A stretch of DNA of 64,000 nt, from assembly GCF_009617875.1 (NCBI RefSeq), contig NZ_BLAV01000001.1, forward strand, positions 930,001-994,000, in the 5' to 3' direction. How positions within the stretch are numbered: position 1 is the first letter of the stretch; each line of letters begins with the position of its first letter. Below, in pieces: positions 25,554 to 33,882 of the stretch. The notes below the pieces were generated by a model. The model was not told where the DNA came from and did not search any database. It saw only the letters and a list, made by a program, of their open reading frames with translations. The translations under genes were made by a program, and so were the position numbers. Source of the stretch: Prolixibacter sp. NT017 (GTDB lineage Bacteria > Bacteroidota > Bacteroidia > Bacteroidales > Prolixibacteraceae).

Positions 25554-25598
25554 TGTTTCATTTTTTAAAATTTTGCGACTTCGGAGCCAAAAATACCG

Positions 25599-25653
25599 GC
25601 CTCCAGGAGGCGGAAGTTTTGAGCCACCGAAAATATTTCGGGAGGCTCAAAAC
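25599..25653. other. Putative oriT: two adjacent perfect/near-perfect hairpins
   Basis: Hairpin 1: GCCTCC-A-GGAGGC at 25599-25611. Hairpin 2: GTTTTGAGCC at 25616-25625 pairs with GGCTCAAAAC at 25644-25653, and the stem continues inward through CCGAAA/TTTCGG around an ATA loop. They lie 46 bases upstream of mobA in a 643-base gap separating mobABC from the tra genes, the usual site of oriT in Bacteroidota elements. The nic site is not identified. Confidence 0.6.
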
Positions 25654-25782
25654 ACACCTTGCTATTTGCCGACGCAAATATTCCTTCACTATCGTTCGGT
25701 TGGTAATTCCCGACAAAAGTCCAATGTTCCCGACTTCCATTCATGGCAGCAAAAGTAAATAGGGTTAAAATTCTATGAAATA

Positions 25783-25982
25783 GACAAATACAGACAGAGC
25801 CGGCCAGTTTGACCAATGCTTGGCAAGAGTGCCTTTTTTCAGTTTTGTTTGCCTGAGTATTTGTGTTTGTATGCGGACAAATACTTTGAAAAATATTTGG
25901 TTAAATGTGCTTTTTGCCAGACAAATGAACATGTGGATGATTGCACAAATACTTATTTACGCATTTGCAGAAGTGCGTAAAT
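25783..25982. repeat. Short direct repeats and hairpin in the mob-tra intergenic region
   Basis: Copies of ACAAATAC or close variants occur near 25784, 25877, 25921 (ACAAATGA) and 25945. A perfect 9-base inverted repeat ATTTACGCA (25955-25963) / TGCGTAAAT (25974-25982) follows. The rest of the 25554-26196 gap is AT-rich with no convincing gene; a 30-codon reading frame at 26052-26144 cannot be judged. These could be binding sites for the ParA-like or Mob proteins, or part of the tra promoter region. Confidence 0.45.
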
Positions 25983-26196
25983 GTGCAATAGCTTAATTAT
26001 TGAAACGGATAGTTATCTGAGCAAATGGACAGGCAAAGAAATATCCTGACAATGGAACAAAAGAACAGAGAATTAAAGGAATGTATGAATAAATATCTGC
26101 CTGATGGAATTAACGCTTGTTGGAATACACATTTACAACGATAAATATTCAGCCAAATATTGAAATATTTAATGAAAACCATAAACATTTAAAGCA

Positions 26197-26958
26197 ATGG
26201 AAAAACAAATGAACAAACCATTATTTATGGCTTATGCCACCCAGAAAGGTGGTGTTGGCAAAACAACTTTTACCGTATTAACTGCAAGTTATCTCCATTA
26301 TGAGAAAGGGTTAAATGTATTGGTAGTGGATTGCGATTACCCGCAATACAGTATCCTTCAAATGCGGGAACGGGAAATAGAAACCGTTTCAGAGGATAGG
26401 CAGCTAAAAACCCTTGCTTATGAACAGTTTACCCGGTTGGATAAAAAAGCTTATCCAATTTTAAAGGCTTCCGCCGATTCTGCGATGGACATTGTGAAAG
26501 AATTTCTTGGACAGACAAAAGAAACAATTGACCTGGTATTGTACGATGTTCCGGGCACCGTCAACACCTCAGGGATGTATAAATTATTGTCAGAGATGGA
26601 TGTATTTCTTGTTCCCATAAGCGCCGACCGGGTGGTGCTCGAAAGCAGCCTTAATTTCGCCAGGGCAATCAGTGAAATGGTTAAGGATAACCCCCAAAAG
26701 CAGTTGTACCTGTTTTGGAACCTTGTCGATAAGCGGGAGAAAACGGCTTTATACGATATTTACTCCAAAGGCATTGCAAACCTGAAATTGCCCCTGTTAA
26801 AAACCAGGGTCCCCGATTCCAAACGTTACCGCAAAGAAATACTCGGCGCCGGGCAACGCCCTTTTCGCTCCACGCTGTTTCCTCCAGACAAACAAGTGGC
26901 CCGAGGAAGCAACATTGTTGAATTGCTGAATGAAATTACCGGAAACCTGAAATTGTAA
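26197..26958 (+). CDS. traA: ParA family ATPase, conjugal transfer protein TraA
   Basis: 253 residues with a deviant Walker A motif QKGGVGKTTFTV (about 18-29), a second motif VLVVDCDYPQYS and DLVLYDVPGTVNTSG, typical of MinD/ParA ATPases. Bacteroides conjugative transposons begin their tra operon with such a gene, TraA. It probably positions or stabilises the element or transfer complex. It is followed by the DUF3408 gene 3 bases later. Confidence 0.9.
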   Translation: MEKQMNKPLFMAYATQKGGVGKTTFTVLTASYLHYEKGLNVLVVDCDYPQYSILQMREREIETVSEDRQLKTLAYEQFTRLDKKAYPILKASADSAMDIVKEFLGQTKETIDLVLYDVPGTVNTSGMYKLLSEMDVFLVPISADRVVLESSLNFARAISEMVKDNPQKQLYLFWNLVDKREKTALYDIYSKGIANLKLPLLKTRVPDSKRYRKEILGAGQRPFRSTLFPPDKQVARGSNIVELLNEITGNLKL

Positions 26959-26961
26959 GCT

Positions 26962-27324
26962 ATGAAAGAAGTTGATGATAACGAGTTTATGAAAATGGTA
27001 GCTTCGGGGGGCAACAAACCCAAAAAAGATGAAAACCACCCACCGGCAGATAATTCGCGAAAAAGAAAGGATGCCCCTGTACCGGAAAACCATATATCCG
27101 ATTATATCAATACGTTTATTCAAAGGGGAAGCGAAAGTGAAAAAAGCACGGTATATCTCAGTAAAGAACTGATTAGCCAACTCAAAAACATAATGGCAAC
27201 CATTGGAGGGGATAAAGCTACTTTAGGCGGTTATGTGGAAGCCATTATCGCAGCACATTTTGAGCAATTTAAAGATGAAATTATCCGGCTTTTTAATGAG
27301 AATATCAAACAACCGTTTCAATGA
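26962..27324 (+). CDS. DUF3408 conjugal transfer protein (TraB/TraC-like)
   Basis: 120 residues. A charged, disordered N-terminus is followed by a ribbon-helix-helix-like part: STVYLSKELISQLKNIMAT, then KATLGGYVEAIIAAHFEQF. This is the DUF3408 pattern found second or third in Bacteroides tra operons and is probably DNA-binding. It starts 3 bases after traA and overlaps the next gene by 4 bases. Confidence 0.85.
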   Translation: MKEVDDNEFMKMVASGGNKPKKDENHPPADNSRKRKDAPVPENHISDYINTFIQRGSESEKSTVYLSKELISQLKNIMATIGGDKATLGGYVEAIIAAHFEQFKDEIIRLFNENIKQPFQ

Positions 27325-27968
27325 TGATAGGTGCAGATGATATTGCAGTGATTGTAATTGTGGCTTGTTGCATCCTTTGGGCAGGATATTTCTTGTTTAA
27401 TAGCACAAAAGGCGGAAAACCTGTGGAAATTGAAGGTGAAACACCGAAAAATGGCGAAAGCATTATTGGACTAAGTAAAACCCGGCTGGGGCAATATACC
27501 GTTAGTTCTGCCCAGGATAATGCAGATAAACGAGGTATGATTCCACCAGATGAAATGGAACAGGTATTCTACACCCGTGAAGAAGCCCGGTTAAATATTG
27601 ATGTTGATATTGAGCCACCACGTAAGCCAGATGAGGAGGAAAATGAAGAGGACGTACTCCTGTTTGAAGATACTGAACTTATCCCAGTGCTGGCTACGGG
27701 AGCCAGTTTTGACGACCTGTCCGAAATGTCAGAATCCATACAATCGCACCTGCATGAATTGTCACAGGCTCACATTATAAAAGCAGCTAAAACAATCAGA
27801 ACGGTAAACAAAACCGACCTGCTTAAACAGCTAATAAGCCAGGTGGAAGGCGGGGAACAAAAGGTTGCCGATATTTTGGACAGGTGCGAGGCAGAACTTA
27901 AAAAATCAGCCAGGCAAGAATTCAAAACTGATGATGTGAAGGGGTTTGATTTAGGGAAATATTTGTGA
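27321..27968 (+). CDS. Conjugal transfer protein, TraD-like
   Basis: 215 residues with one N-terminal membrane helix (about 5-26: DIAVIVIVACCILWAGYFLF) and a long acidic cytoplasmic part (EEENEEDVLLFEDTE). It overlaps the DUF3408 gene by 4 bases and ends the first tra block. Position and topology match TraD of Bacteroides elements; sequence alone gives no activity. Promoter and operator elements of the AbiE pair begin 32 bases after its stop. Confidence 0.72.
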   Translation: MMIGADDIAVIVIVACCILWAGYFLFNSTKGGKPVEIEGETPKNGESIIGLSKTRLGQYTVSSAQDNADKRGMIPPDEMEQVFYTREEARLNIDVDIEPPRKPDEEENEEDVLLFEDTELIPVLATGASFDDLSEMSESIQSHLHELSQAHIIKAAKTIRTVNKTDLLKQLISQVEGGEQKVADILDRCEAELKKSARQEFKTDDVKGFDLGKYL

Positions 27969-27999
27969 AGTTTTTTGCGGAAGGACATTGATATAAGAT

Positions 28000-28051
28000 T
28001 GGCAAATAGTTGCGTAATTTGCCAGTTTTATAAAGAATAGTGTTACATTTG
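28000..28051 (+). promoter_or_regulatory. Promoter and inverted-repeat operator of the AbiE pair
   Basis: TTTG (28018-28021) and TACATTTG (28044-28051) form a Bacteroidota -33/-7 pair with a 22-base gap. TGGCAAAT (28000-28007) and ATTTGCCA (28017-28024) are perfect inverted copies and cover the -33 box. AbiEi antitoxins of other systems repress their own operon through inverted repeats, so this is a likely operator. The predicted transcript start leaves a very short leader before the TTG start at 28066. Confidence 0.65.
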
Positions 28052-28065
28052 CAACAAAAACAATT

Positions 28066-28797
28066 TTGGCTGAAACACTGGAACAACATATTAATCATTA
28101 CTTCAGAGAAAGTGAAAGGCTTTCCAAACAAAAGCTTGTCACATCAATAAAGGAAGATTTTCCTCATTGGTCTGATAATACGATTAACGTGTATTTGTCG
28201 AAGTTGAAAAAAAAGGGAAAAATCAGCACCCCATCCAAGGGGATTTATGAGTTGGGCAGCATATCCCTGTTCAACCCTGAAGTTTCAAGCTCTTTAAAAA
28301 AAATACACAACAAAATAAAACGGGAGTTTCCATACATCATTTTTTGTGTATGGGACAGCGCCTGGCTGAACGATTTGATGCAACACCAGCCATTTAAACA
28401 TTATATGGTCGTCGAAGTGGAAAAAGATGCTTCCGAACCTGTTTTCGGGTTTCTCAATGAAACGCTCAAAAATGTCTTTCTGAACCCGGATGAAGAAATA
28501 TTTAACAGGTATATCCAAAATCTGGATGAAGTTGTTATTGTCAAAAACCTGGTTTCAGAAGCTCCTTTAATGGAGACACAAAAGATAGTCATTCCGGCTT
28601 TGGAAAAACTTCTGGTTGACATGTTGACCGACACCAACCTCTTTTCAGCACAGCAAAACGAAACCGAGTTTATTATGAATATTGCAATGGAAAAGTTTGC
28701 AATAAACGAACTGAAGATGAAACGTTATGCCCTTCGCAGAAACAGGGAAAATGAAGTTGAAAAACTAATTAATATAAGTCTGGCAAAAAAACAGTGA
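28066..28797 (+). CDS. AbiEi-type antitoxin (DUF6577-like)
   Basis: 243 residues from a TTG start at 28066; no ATG lies in frame before residue 105. The N-terminal 70 residues form a winged helix (LSKQKLVTSIKEDFPHWSDN then INVYLSKLKKKGKISTPSKG), followed by a domain with YIIFCVWDSAWLNDLM and a basic C-terminus. This layout and the gene order (AbiEii toxin 22 bases downstream) identify the antitoxin of a type IV toxin-antitoxin or abortive-infection pair. It should repress the pair through the overlapping inverted repeat upstream. Confidence 0.8.
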   Translation: MAETLEQHINHYFRESERLSKQKLVTSIKEDFPHWSDNTINVYLSKLKKKGKISTPSKGIYELGSISLFNPEVSSSLKKIHNKIKREFPYIIFCVWDSAWLNDLMQHQPFKHYMVVEVEKDASEPVFGFLNETLKNVFLNPDEEIFNRYIQNLDEVVIVKNLVSEAPLMETQKIVIPALEKLLVDMLTDTNLFSAQQNETEFIMNIAMEKFAINELKMKRYALRRNRENEVEKLINISLAKKQ

Positions 28798-28819
28798 TTG
28801 TGCCGATATTATACACCCT

Positions 28820-29866
28820 ATGATAGATAGAAAATCACATACAATAGAATGGATTACCAACCTGAGAGGTAAATTAGGGAAACGCATTGACCCAAAACTG
28901 ATTGAAAAAGTAATTTATGCTTTGACTTTCCTGGAACAGTTGCGGTTGAATAATTTGGAATTTGTTTTTAAAGGAGGGACAGCATTGCTGTTGGCAACAG
29001 AAACCCCCAGACGATTTTCGATTGATATAGATATTATTATCCTTGAAGCGGAAAGTAAAATCAGGGACGTCCTGGATAAGATAAGCGGGTTGGATATGTT
29101 TATCCGCTGGGAAGACGACAACGACAGGAAACATATTCCCGGCGCACCGGTCGGCCATTTTAAAATGTTTTATAAAAGCGTTGTTGATGGGCGTGAAGAA
29201 CCTGTTTTGCTGGATTTATTGTACGCTCCGGACCCGTATCCCCAAACCAGGGAATACCCTTTAAAACACAATTGGCTGGCAACTTCAGGCGAAGACACAA
29301 TGGTTGTTTTGCCAACGTTTGAAGCAATCCTTGGGGATAAACTAACCGCATTTGCACCAAAAACAACCGGTATCCTTTACTCCAAGAACCGTCCGGTGGA
29401 AATCATAAAACAGCTATACGATATTGCGTTTCTATTTGACAGGATAACCGACCTTGATGTAACCAGGAACAGTTATTCAAAAGTGGTTCAGGAAGAAATT
29501 GGCTACCGAAACCTGGAAGTAAATACGGATGATGTATTAAAAGATACCCGGGAAGCTTGTTACACACTCGCCGAAAGGAACTTAAAATCAGAAGAATTCA
29601 ATCACCTACAATTGGGGATTAAAAACTTTACAAATTTTACGGTTGAGCGTTTTGCAATAGATGAAGCTATAACAGCCGCAGCGAAAGTGGCCTACCTGAC
29701 TACCTTAATAAATAACGGGGAAAACCAGAAAATAGAAAGGTTTAAAAATCCGTTGGAAATCAGGGAATGGCTCATTGAGGAACAGGAATTTAAGAAAATC
29801 AACAAACTAAAAAAGACGAATCCCGAAGCTTTCTTTTATTGGTATAAGAGCTTGAACAAAGGCTAA
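28820..29866 (+). CDS. AbiEii/AbiGii family nucleotidyltransferase toxin
   Basis: 348 residues. The nucleotidyltransferase core is FVFKGGTALLLATETPRR followed by SIDIDII, giving the GG-(S/T)...DxD active site at about residues 51-72; a later LGDKLTAFAPKT motif is typical of AbiEii toxins. Related toxins modify tRNA by adding nucleotides and stop growth, limiting phage or maintaining mobile elements. It starts 22 bases after the antitoxin. The pair separates traD from traE, where most Bacteroides elements have no such genes. Confidence 0.88.
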   Translation: MIDRKSHTIEWITNLRGKLGKRIDPKLIEKVIYALTFLEQLRLNNLEFVFKGGTALLLATETPRRFSIDIDIIILEAESKIRDVLDKISGLDMFIRWEDDNDRKHIPGAPVGHFKMFYKSVVDGREEPVLLDLLYAPDPYPQTREYPLKHNWLATSGEDTMVVLPTFEAILGDKLTAFAPKTTGILYSKNRPVEIIKQLYDIAFLFDRITDLDVTRNSYSKVVQEEIGYRNLEVNTDDVLKDTREACYTLAERNLKSEEFNHLQLGIKNFTNFTVERFAIDEAITAAAKVAYLTTLINNGENQKIERFKNPLEIREWLIEEQEFKKINKLKKTNPEAFFYWYKSLNKG

Positions 29867-30026
29867 AAGAAGAAGGATAACAAAGAACTTCCTACCCATG
29901 CCATTTTCTCTTTCATCATCTCCTTATCTGTTTCCGCCCCCGGACAAACAACGACAACCGGGGAAACCTTAACCACACCCAAACAACGCCTTTCAATTTA
30001 ACCATAGGTTTGCGCAAGTATTAACC

Positions 30027-30047
30027 GCCGGGTATAGCCTACCCGGC
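30027..30047 (+). promoter_or_regulatory. Hairpin in the traE leader
   Basis: GCCGGGTA (30027-30034) and TACCCGGC (30040-30047) are perfect inverted copies around TAGCC, ending 16 bases before the traE start. No T-run follows, so it is more likely a leader structure influencing translation or RNA processing than a terminator. The rest of 29867-30026 is C- and A-rich with no gene seen. Confidence 0.5.
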
Positions 30048-30063
30048 ATAAAATTGCAAGCAA

Positions 30064-30360
30064 ATGGTAAAAAAAGTAATCTCGTTTTTCGTATTTGTCC
30101 TTTCCTGGGTCAGTCTTCTGGCCCAGGGGGATGGCAGCGCCGGAATCACGGAAGCTACCCAGATGGTCACTTCGTACTTTGACCCGGCCACCAAATTGAT
30201 TTACGCTATCGGTGCCGTAGTTGGCCTCATTGGGGGCGTAAAAGTTTACAACAAGTTCAGCAGCGGGGACCCGGATACTTCAAAAGTTGCAGCCTCCTGG
30301 TTCGGGGCGTGTATTTTCCTGATTGTGGCAGCTACCATTTTAAGGTCATTTTTCCTGTAA
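30064..30360 (+). CDS. traE: Conjugal transfer protein TraE (DUF4134)
   Basis: 98 residues with an N-terminal signal-like helix (ISFFVFVLSWVSLLAQ) and two further helices (IYAIGAVVGLIGGVKVYN, IFLIVAATILRSFFL). The DPATKLIYAIGAVVGLIGG...F-S-GDPDTSK pattern is DUF4134/TraE, a small VirB2-like (pilin-type) membrane component. It starts the second tra block and is 3 bases before traF. Confidence 0.9.
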   Translation: MVKKVISFFVFVLSWVSLLAQGDGSAGITEATQMVTSYFDPATKLIYAIGAVVGLIGGVKVYNKFSSGDPDTSKVAASWFGACIFLIVAATILRSFFL

Positions 30361-30363
30361 GCC

Positions 30364-30696
30364 ATGGCAGAATTCACAATCAACAAAGGCATAAACAAGC
30401 CAGTTGAATTTAAGGGGCTAAAAAGCCAGTACCTGTTCATATTTGCCGGTGGGCTGCTTGGTATCATCATCCTTTTTATGGTGATGTACATGAGTGGTGT
30501 TCCGCAAACTGCTTGTTTTGGGTTCACTTTAATTACCGCCCCATTGCTTATCTGGCAAACTTTTTCCCTTAACAGGAAATACGGCAGCCATGGGCTGATG
30601 AAACTACAGTCGGTAAAACGATACCCCCGCAGGTTGATAAACCGGCGAAGAGTTCAGAAACTGCTAAGTCGTGCCAGGTTACAACAATCGCATTAA
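30364..30696 (+). CDS. traF: Conjugal transfer protein TraF (DUF4133)
   Basis: 110 residues with two adjacent membrane helices (about 25-42 and 45-65) after the INKGINKPVEFKGLKSQYLF lead-in typical of DUF4133/TraF, a VirB3-like inner-membrane protein. The C-terminus is basic. It is 3 bases after traE; traG begins 16 bases beyond its stop. Confidence 0.9.
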   Translation: MAEFTINKGINKPVEFKGLKSQYLFIFAGGLLGIIILFMVMYMSGVPQTACFGFTLITAPLLIWQTFSLNRKYGSHGLMKLQSVKRYPRRLINRRRVQKLLSRARLQQSH

Positions 30697-30712
30697 AATT
30701 ACATTCATCCAA

Positions 30713-33223
30713 ATGAGAAGTATTTTAAAAAAAAGCACACTGGAACAAAAATTCCCGCTGCTAGCGGTGGAAAATGGTTGTATCCTTTCAAAAGATGCGG
30801 ATATTACCGTTGCCTTCAGGGTTAGGTTGCCCGAACTCTTTACCATCAGCGCTGCCGGGTATGAAACATTGCATTCTGCGTGGTGCAAAGCCCTGAAAGT
30901 ACTGCCCGATTATTCGGTTGTATTAAAACAGGACTGGTTCTGCAAGGAAAATTATACCCCGGAAATACCGGAGTCAAAAGAAATATCTTTTCTTTCACGA
31001 AGCTTCCAGAGGCATTTTAACGAACGGCCTTTCCTGAACCACTATTGTTACCTGATGCTGACAAAGACAACCAAAGAACGTTCAAGGCAGCAAAGTACGT
31101 TCAACAGCCTTGCCCGGGGTTTTATCGTCCCCAAGGAGGTTAGCGATAAGGAAACTGCAAACCGGTTCCTGGATGCGGTAAGCCAGTTTGAACGCATTAT
31201 GAACGATAGTGGGTTCGTAACACTGGAAAGGCTTTCCTCAGCGGAAATTGCAGGTGCAGAAAAAGAGAGCGGTATTATCGAAAAATATCTTGCTCTTTCA
31301 CAGAACAGCAAACCGGTATTAAATGACATGCGTATCGACCCCGGCCAGATGCATATCGGGGACAATGCCCTTTGTCTGCATACCCTTTCGGATGTGAGCG
31401 ATTTACCGGGGAAAGTAGCCACGGACTGCCGGTATGAGCGGCTCTCTACAGACAGGAGCAGTTGCCGCCTGTCGTTTGCATCGCCAGTAGGGTTGCTTTT
31501 GCCCTGTAACCACATCTATAACCAGTTTGTGTTTATCGACAACCACGAAGAAAACCTGAAACGGTTTGAAAAGATGGGGCGCAATATGCAGTCGCTGGCC
31601 CGGTATGGGCGTGGCAACCTTGTAAACAAGGAGTGGATTGATTTGTACCTGAACGAAGCCCATGCACAGGGTCTGGTTTCGGTACGTGCCCATTTTAACG
31701 TGATGGCATGGTCGGACAACCCACAGGAATTGAAAATGATAAAAAACAATGTGGGTTCCCAAATCTCACTGATGGGATGCCAGCCGCGCCATAACACCGT
31801 CGATGTCCCAACCCTTTATTGGTCGGGCATCCCCGGCAATGCAGCAGACTTTCCGGCAGAAGAAAGCTTTTATACATTTATAGAGCAAGCCTGTTGTTTT
31901 TTTACCGGGGAAACCAATTACCAAAATTCCCTGTCACCGTTCGGGATTAAAATGGTTGACCGGCTCACCGGAAAACCATTGCATGTGGATATTTCCGATT
32001 TACCCATGAAAAAGGGAATTATCACCAACCGGAACAAGTTTATCCTTGGCCCGTCGGGAAGCGGTAAATCCTTTTTCACCAATCACATGGTCAGGCAATA
32101 TTATGAACAGGGCACGCATATTTTACTCGTGGATACCGGGAACAGCTATAAAGGGCTGTGTGATTTAATCCACTATAAAACAAGGGGCGAAGACGGGGTT
32201 TATTTCACCTATACCGAAGACAGCCCGGTTGCTTTTAATCCTTTTTATACCGATGACGGGGTGTTTGATATTGAAAAAAGGGAATCCATCAAAACGCTTA
32301 TCCTGACCCTTTGGAAAAAAGACAGCGAAGTCCCCACGCGAGCGGAAGAAGTGGCCTTGTCCAACGCTGTGAACAGTTTCATCCGGCTTATAAAAAAAGA
32401 TAAAAGTACCGTTCCCTCGTTCAATACTTTTTACGAGTTTGTCAGGGGAGATTACCGGGAAGAACTGCGTTCGAAAAATGTCAGGGAAAAGGATTTTGAC
32501 GTGGATAATTTCCTAAACGTGCTCGAACCTTATTACAAAGGGGGCGAATATGATTTTCTGTTGAACTCGGACAAGCAACTGGATTTACTCAACAAACGTT
32601 TTATCGTATTCGAGCTGGACAACATCCGTGACCATAAGGTTTTGCTCCCCATCGTGACCATTATCATCATGGAAACTTTCATTAATAAAATGAGGAGGCT
32701 GAAAGGTATCCGAAAGATGATATTGATTGAAGAATGTTGGAAGGCGCTGACTTCTGCCAACATGAGCGAGTACATTCGGTACCTGTTCAAGACAGTCCGA
32801 AAATACTTCGGCGAAGCGGTGGTGGTCACCCAGGAAGTGGACGACATTATCAGTTCTCCCATTGTAAAGGAAAGTATCATCAATAATTCGGATTGCAAAA
32901 TCCTGCTCGACCAGCGCAAGTATATGAACAAGTTCGATGCAATACAGGGATTGCTTGGATTGACCGAAAAAGAACGCGAACAGATTCTTTCCATCAACAT
33001 GGACAACGACCCCGGCCGGAAATACAAGGAGGTGTGGGTTGGACTGGGCGGGGTCCAGTCCGCAGTCTATGCCACAGAAGTTTCTGCGCAGGAATATTTT
33101 ACATATACAACCGAAGAAACTGAAAAACTCGAACTCACCCGCCTGACGGAAAAGCTGGGCGGGAACATTGAAATGGCCATCAAACAGCTGGCCGAAAGCA
33201 AACAGGAATCTTCTACCTATTAA
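30713..33223 (+). CDS. traG: Conjugation system ATPase TraG (VirB4 family)
   Basis: 836 residues from the ATG at 30713; a GTG at 30671 would overlap traF. The N-terminal half is the Bacteroidota TraG/VirB4 domain; the ATPase half has Walker A LGPSGSGKSFFTNH (about residues 443-456) and Walker B MILIEECWKALTS, then VTQEVDDI. It powers assembly and substrate passage of the mating apparatus at the inner membrane. It is followed 18 bases later by traI. No TraH gene is seen between them. Confidence 0.93.
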   Translation: MRSILKKSTLEQKFPLLAVENGCILSKDADITVAFRVRLPELFTISAAGYETLHSAWCKALKVLPDYSVVLKQDWFCKENYTPEIPESKEISFLSRSFQRHFNERPFLNHYCYLMLTKTTKERSRQQSTFNSLARGFIVPKEVSDKETANRFLDAVSQFERIMNDSGFVTLERLSSAEIAGAEKESGIIEKYLALSQNSKPVLNDMRIDPGQMHIGDNALCLHTLSDVSDLPGKVATDCRYERLSTDRSSCRLSFASPVGLLLPCNHIYNQFVFIDNHEENLKRFEKMGRNMQSLARYGRGNLVNKEWIDLYLNEAHAQGLVSVRAHFNVMAWSDNPQELKMIKNNVGSQISLMGCQPRHNTVDVPTLYWSGIPGNAADFPAEESFYTFIEQACCFFTGETNYQNSLSPFGIKMVDRLTGKPLHVDISDLPMKKGIITNRNKFILGPSGSGKSFFTNHMVRQYYEQGTHILLVDTGNSYKGLCDLIHYKTRGEDGVYFTYTEDSPVAFNPFYTDDGVFDIEKRESIKTLILTLWKKDSEVPTRAEEVALSNAVNSFIRLIKKDKSTVPSFNTFYEFVRGDYREELRSKNVREKDFDVDNFLNVLEPYYKGGEYDFLLNSDKQLDLLNKRFIVFELDNIRDHKVLLPIVTIIIMETFINKMRRLKGIRKMILIEECWKALTSANMSEYIRYLFKTVRKYFGEAVVVTQEVDDIISSPIVKESIINNSDCKILLDQRKYMNKFDAIQGLLGLTEKEREQILSINMDNDPGRKYKEVWVGLGGVQSAVYATEVSAQEYFTYTTEETEKLELTRLTEKLGGNIEMAIKQLAESKQESSTY

Positions 33224-33241
33224 CATTTAAAACTTCAATGT

Positions 33242-33871
33242 ATGAAAACAAAATTATTGATATCCGCACTGCTCATTGCGCTTGGCACATCCGGGCTGAA
33301 AGCGCAGTTTGTGGTTACCGACCCGGTAAACCTTGCACAAAGTATCGTCAACTCTGCCAACGAGATTGTACAGACATCAAGCACGGTATCCAACGTAATA
33401 AAAAACTTTCAGGAAGTAAAAAAAGTTTACCAGCAGGGAAAGGAGTATTACGACAAACTCAAAGCGGTACACGACCTTGTAAAAGACGCTTATAAAGTAC
33501 AGCAAACACTGCTCATGATTGGTGAGATTTCCGATATATATGTCAGCTCTTTTGAGTTGATGTTGCAGGATAAATATTACACCGCAGAGGAGCTGGGAGC
33601 TATTGCCTTTGGTTATACAAAGCTACTGGAAGAAGGGGCAGCTACCCTTAAAGAGATGAAAGACGTCATTAGCAGTACCGGGCTTTCCATGACCGATAAA
33701 GAGCGCATGGATATTGTTGACAGGTGCTATAACGCGGTGAAACATTACCGGAACCTCACCCGGTACTATACCAACAAGAACATTTCCATATCGCTCATCC
33801 GGGCAGAGCAGGAAGGTGACAAAGCACGGATACTGGCGCTTTACGGAAATGCTGAAGACCGGTACTGGTAA
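33242..33871 (+). CDS. traI: Conjugal transfer protein TraI (DUF4141)
   Basis: 209 residues with a signal peptide (LLISALLIALGTSGLKAQ). The mature part is mainly alpha-helical with coiled-coil character (NLAQSIVNSANEIVQTSS, NFQEVKKVYQQGKEYYDKL), as in DUF4141/TraI, a VirB5-like periplasmic subunit. It lies between traG and traJ, 11 bases before traJ. Confidence 0.9.
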   Translation: MKTKLLISALLIALGTSGLKAQFVVTDPVNLAQSIVNSANEIVQTSSTVSNVIKNFQEVKKVYQQGKEYYDKLKAVHDLVKDAYKVQQTLLMIGEISDIYVSSFELMLQDKYYTAEELGAIAFGYTKLLEEGAATLKEMKDVISSTGLSMTDKERMDIVDRCYNAVKHYRNLTRYYTNKNISISLIRAEQEGDKARILALYGNAEDRYW

Positions 33872-33882
33872 AATTTTTGTTT

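Noticed and set aside
25510-25816. Several overlapping 60-83 codon frames on both strands beside mobA
   Set aside because: They lie across the hairpins of the oriT-like region, have no family resemblance and arise from the inverted-repeat sequence.
26052-26144. 30-codon plus-strand frame before traA
   Set aside because: Too short to judge, no recognisable motif, and no clear ribosome-binding context.
25599-26196. CRISPR array in the repeat-bearing mob-tra gap
   Set aside because: Repeats are short, irregularly spaced and diverged; no cas genes are present.
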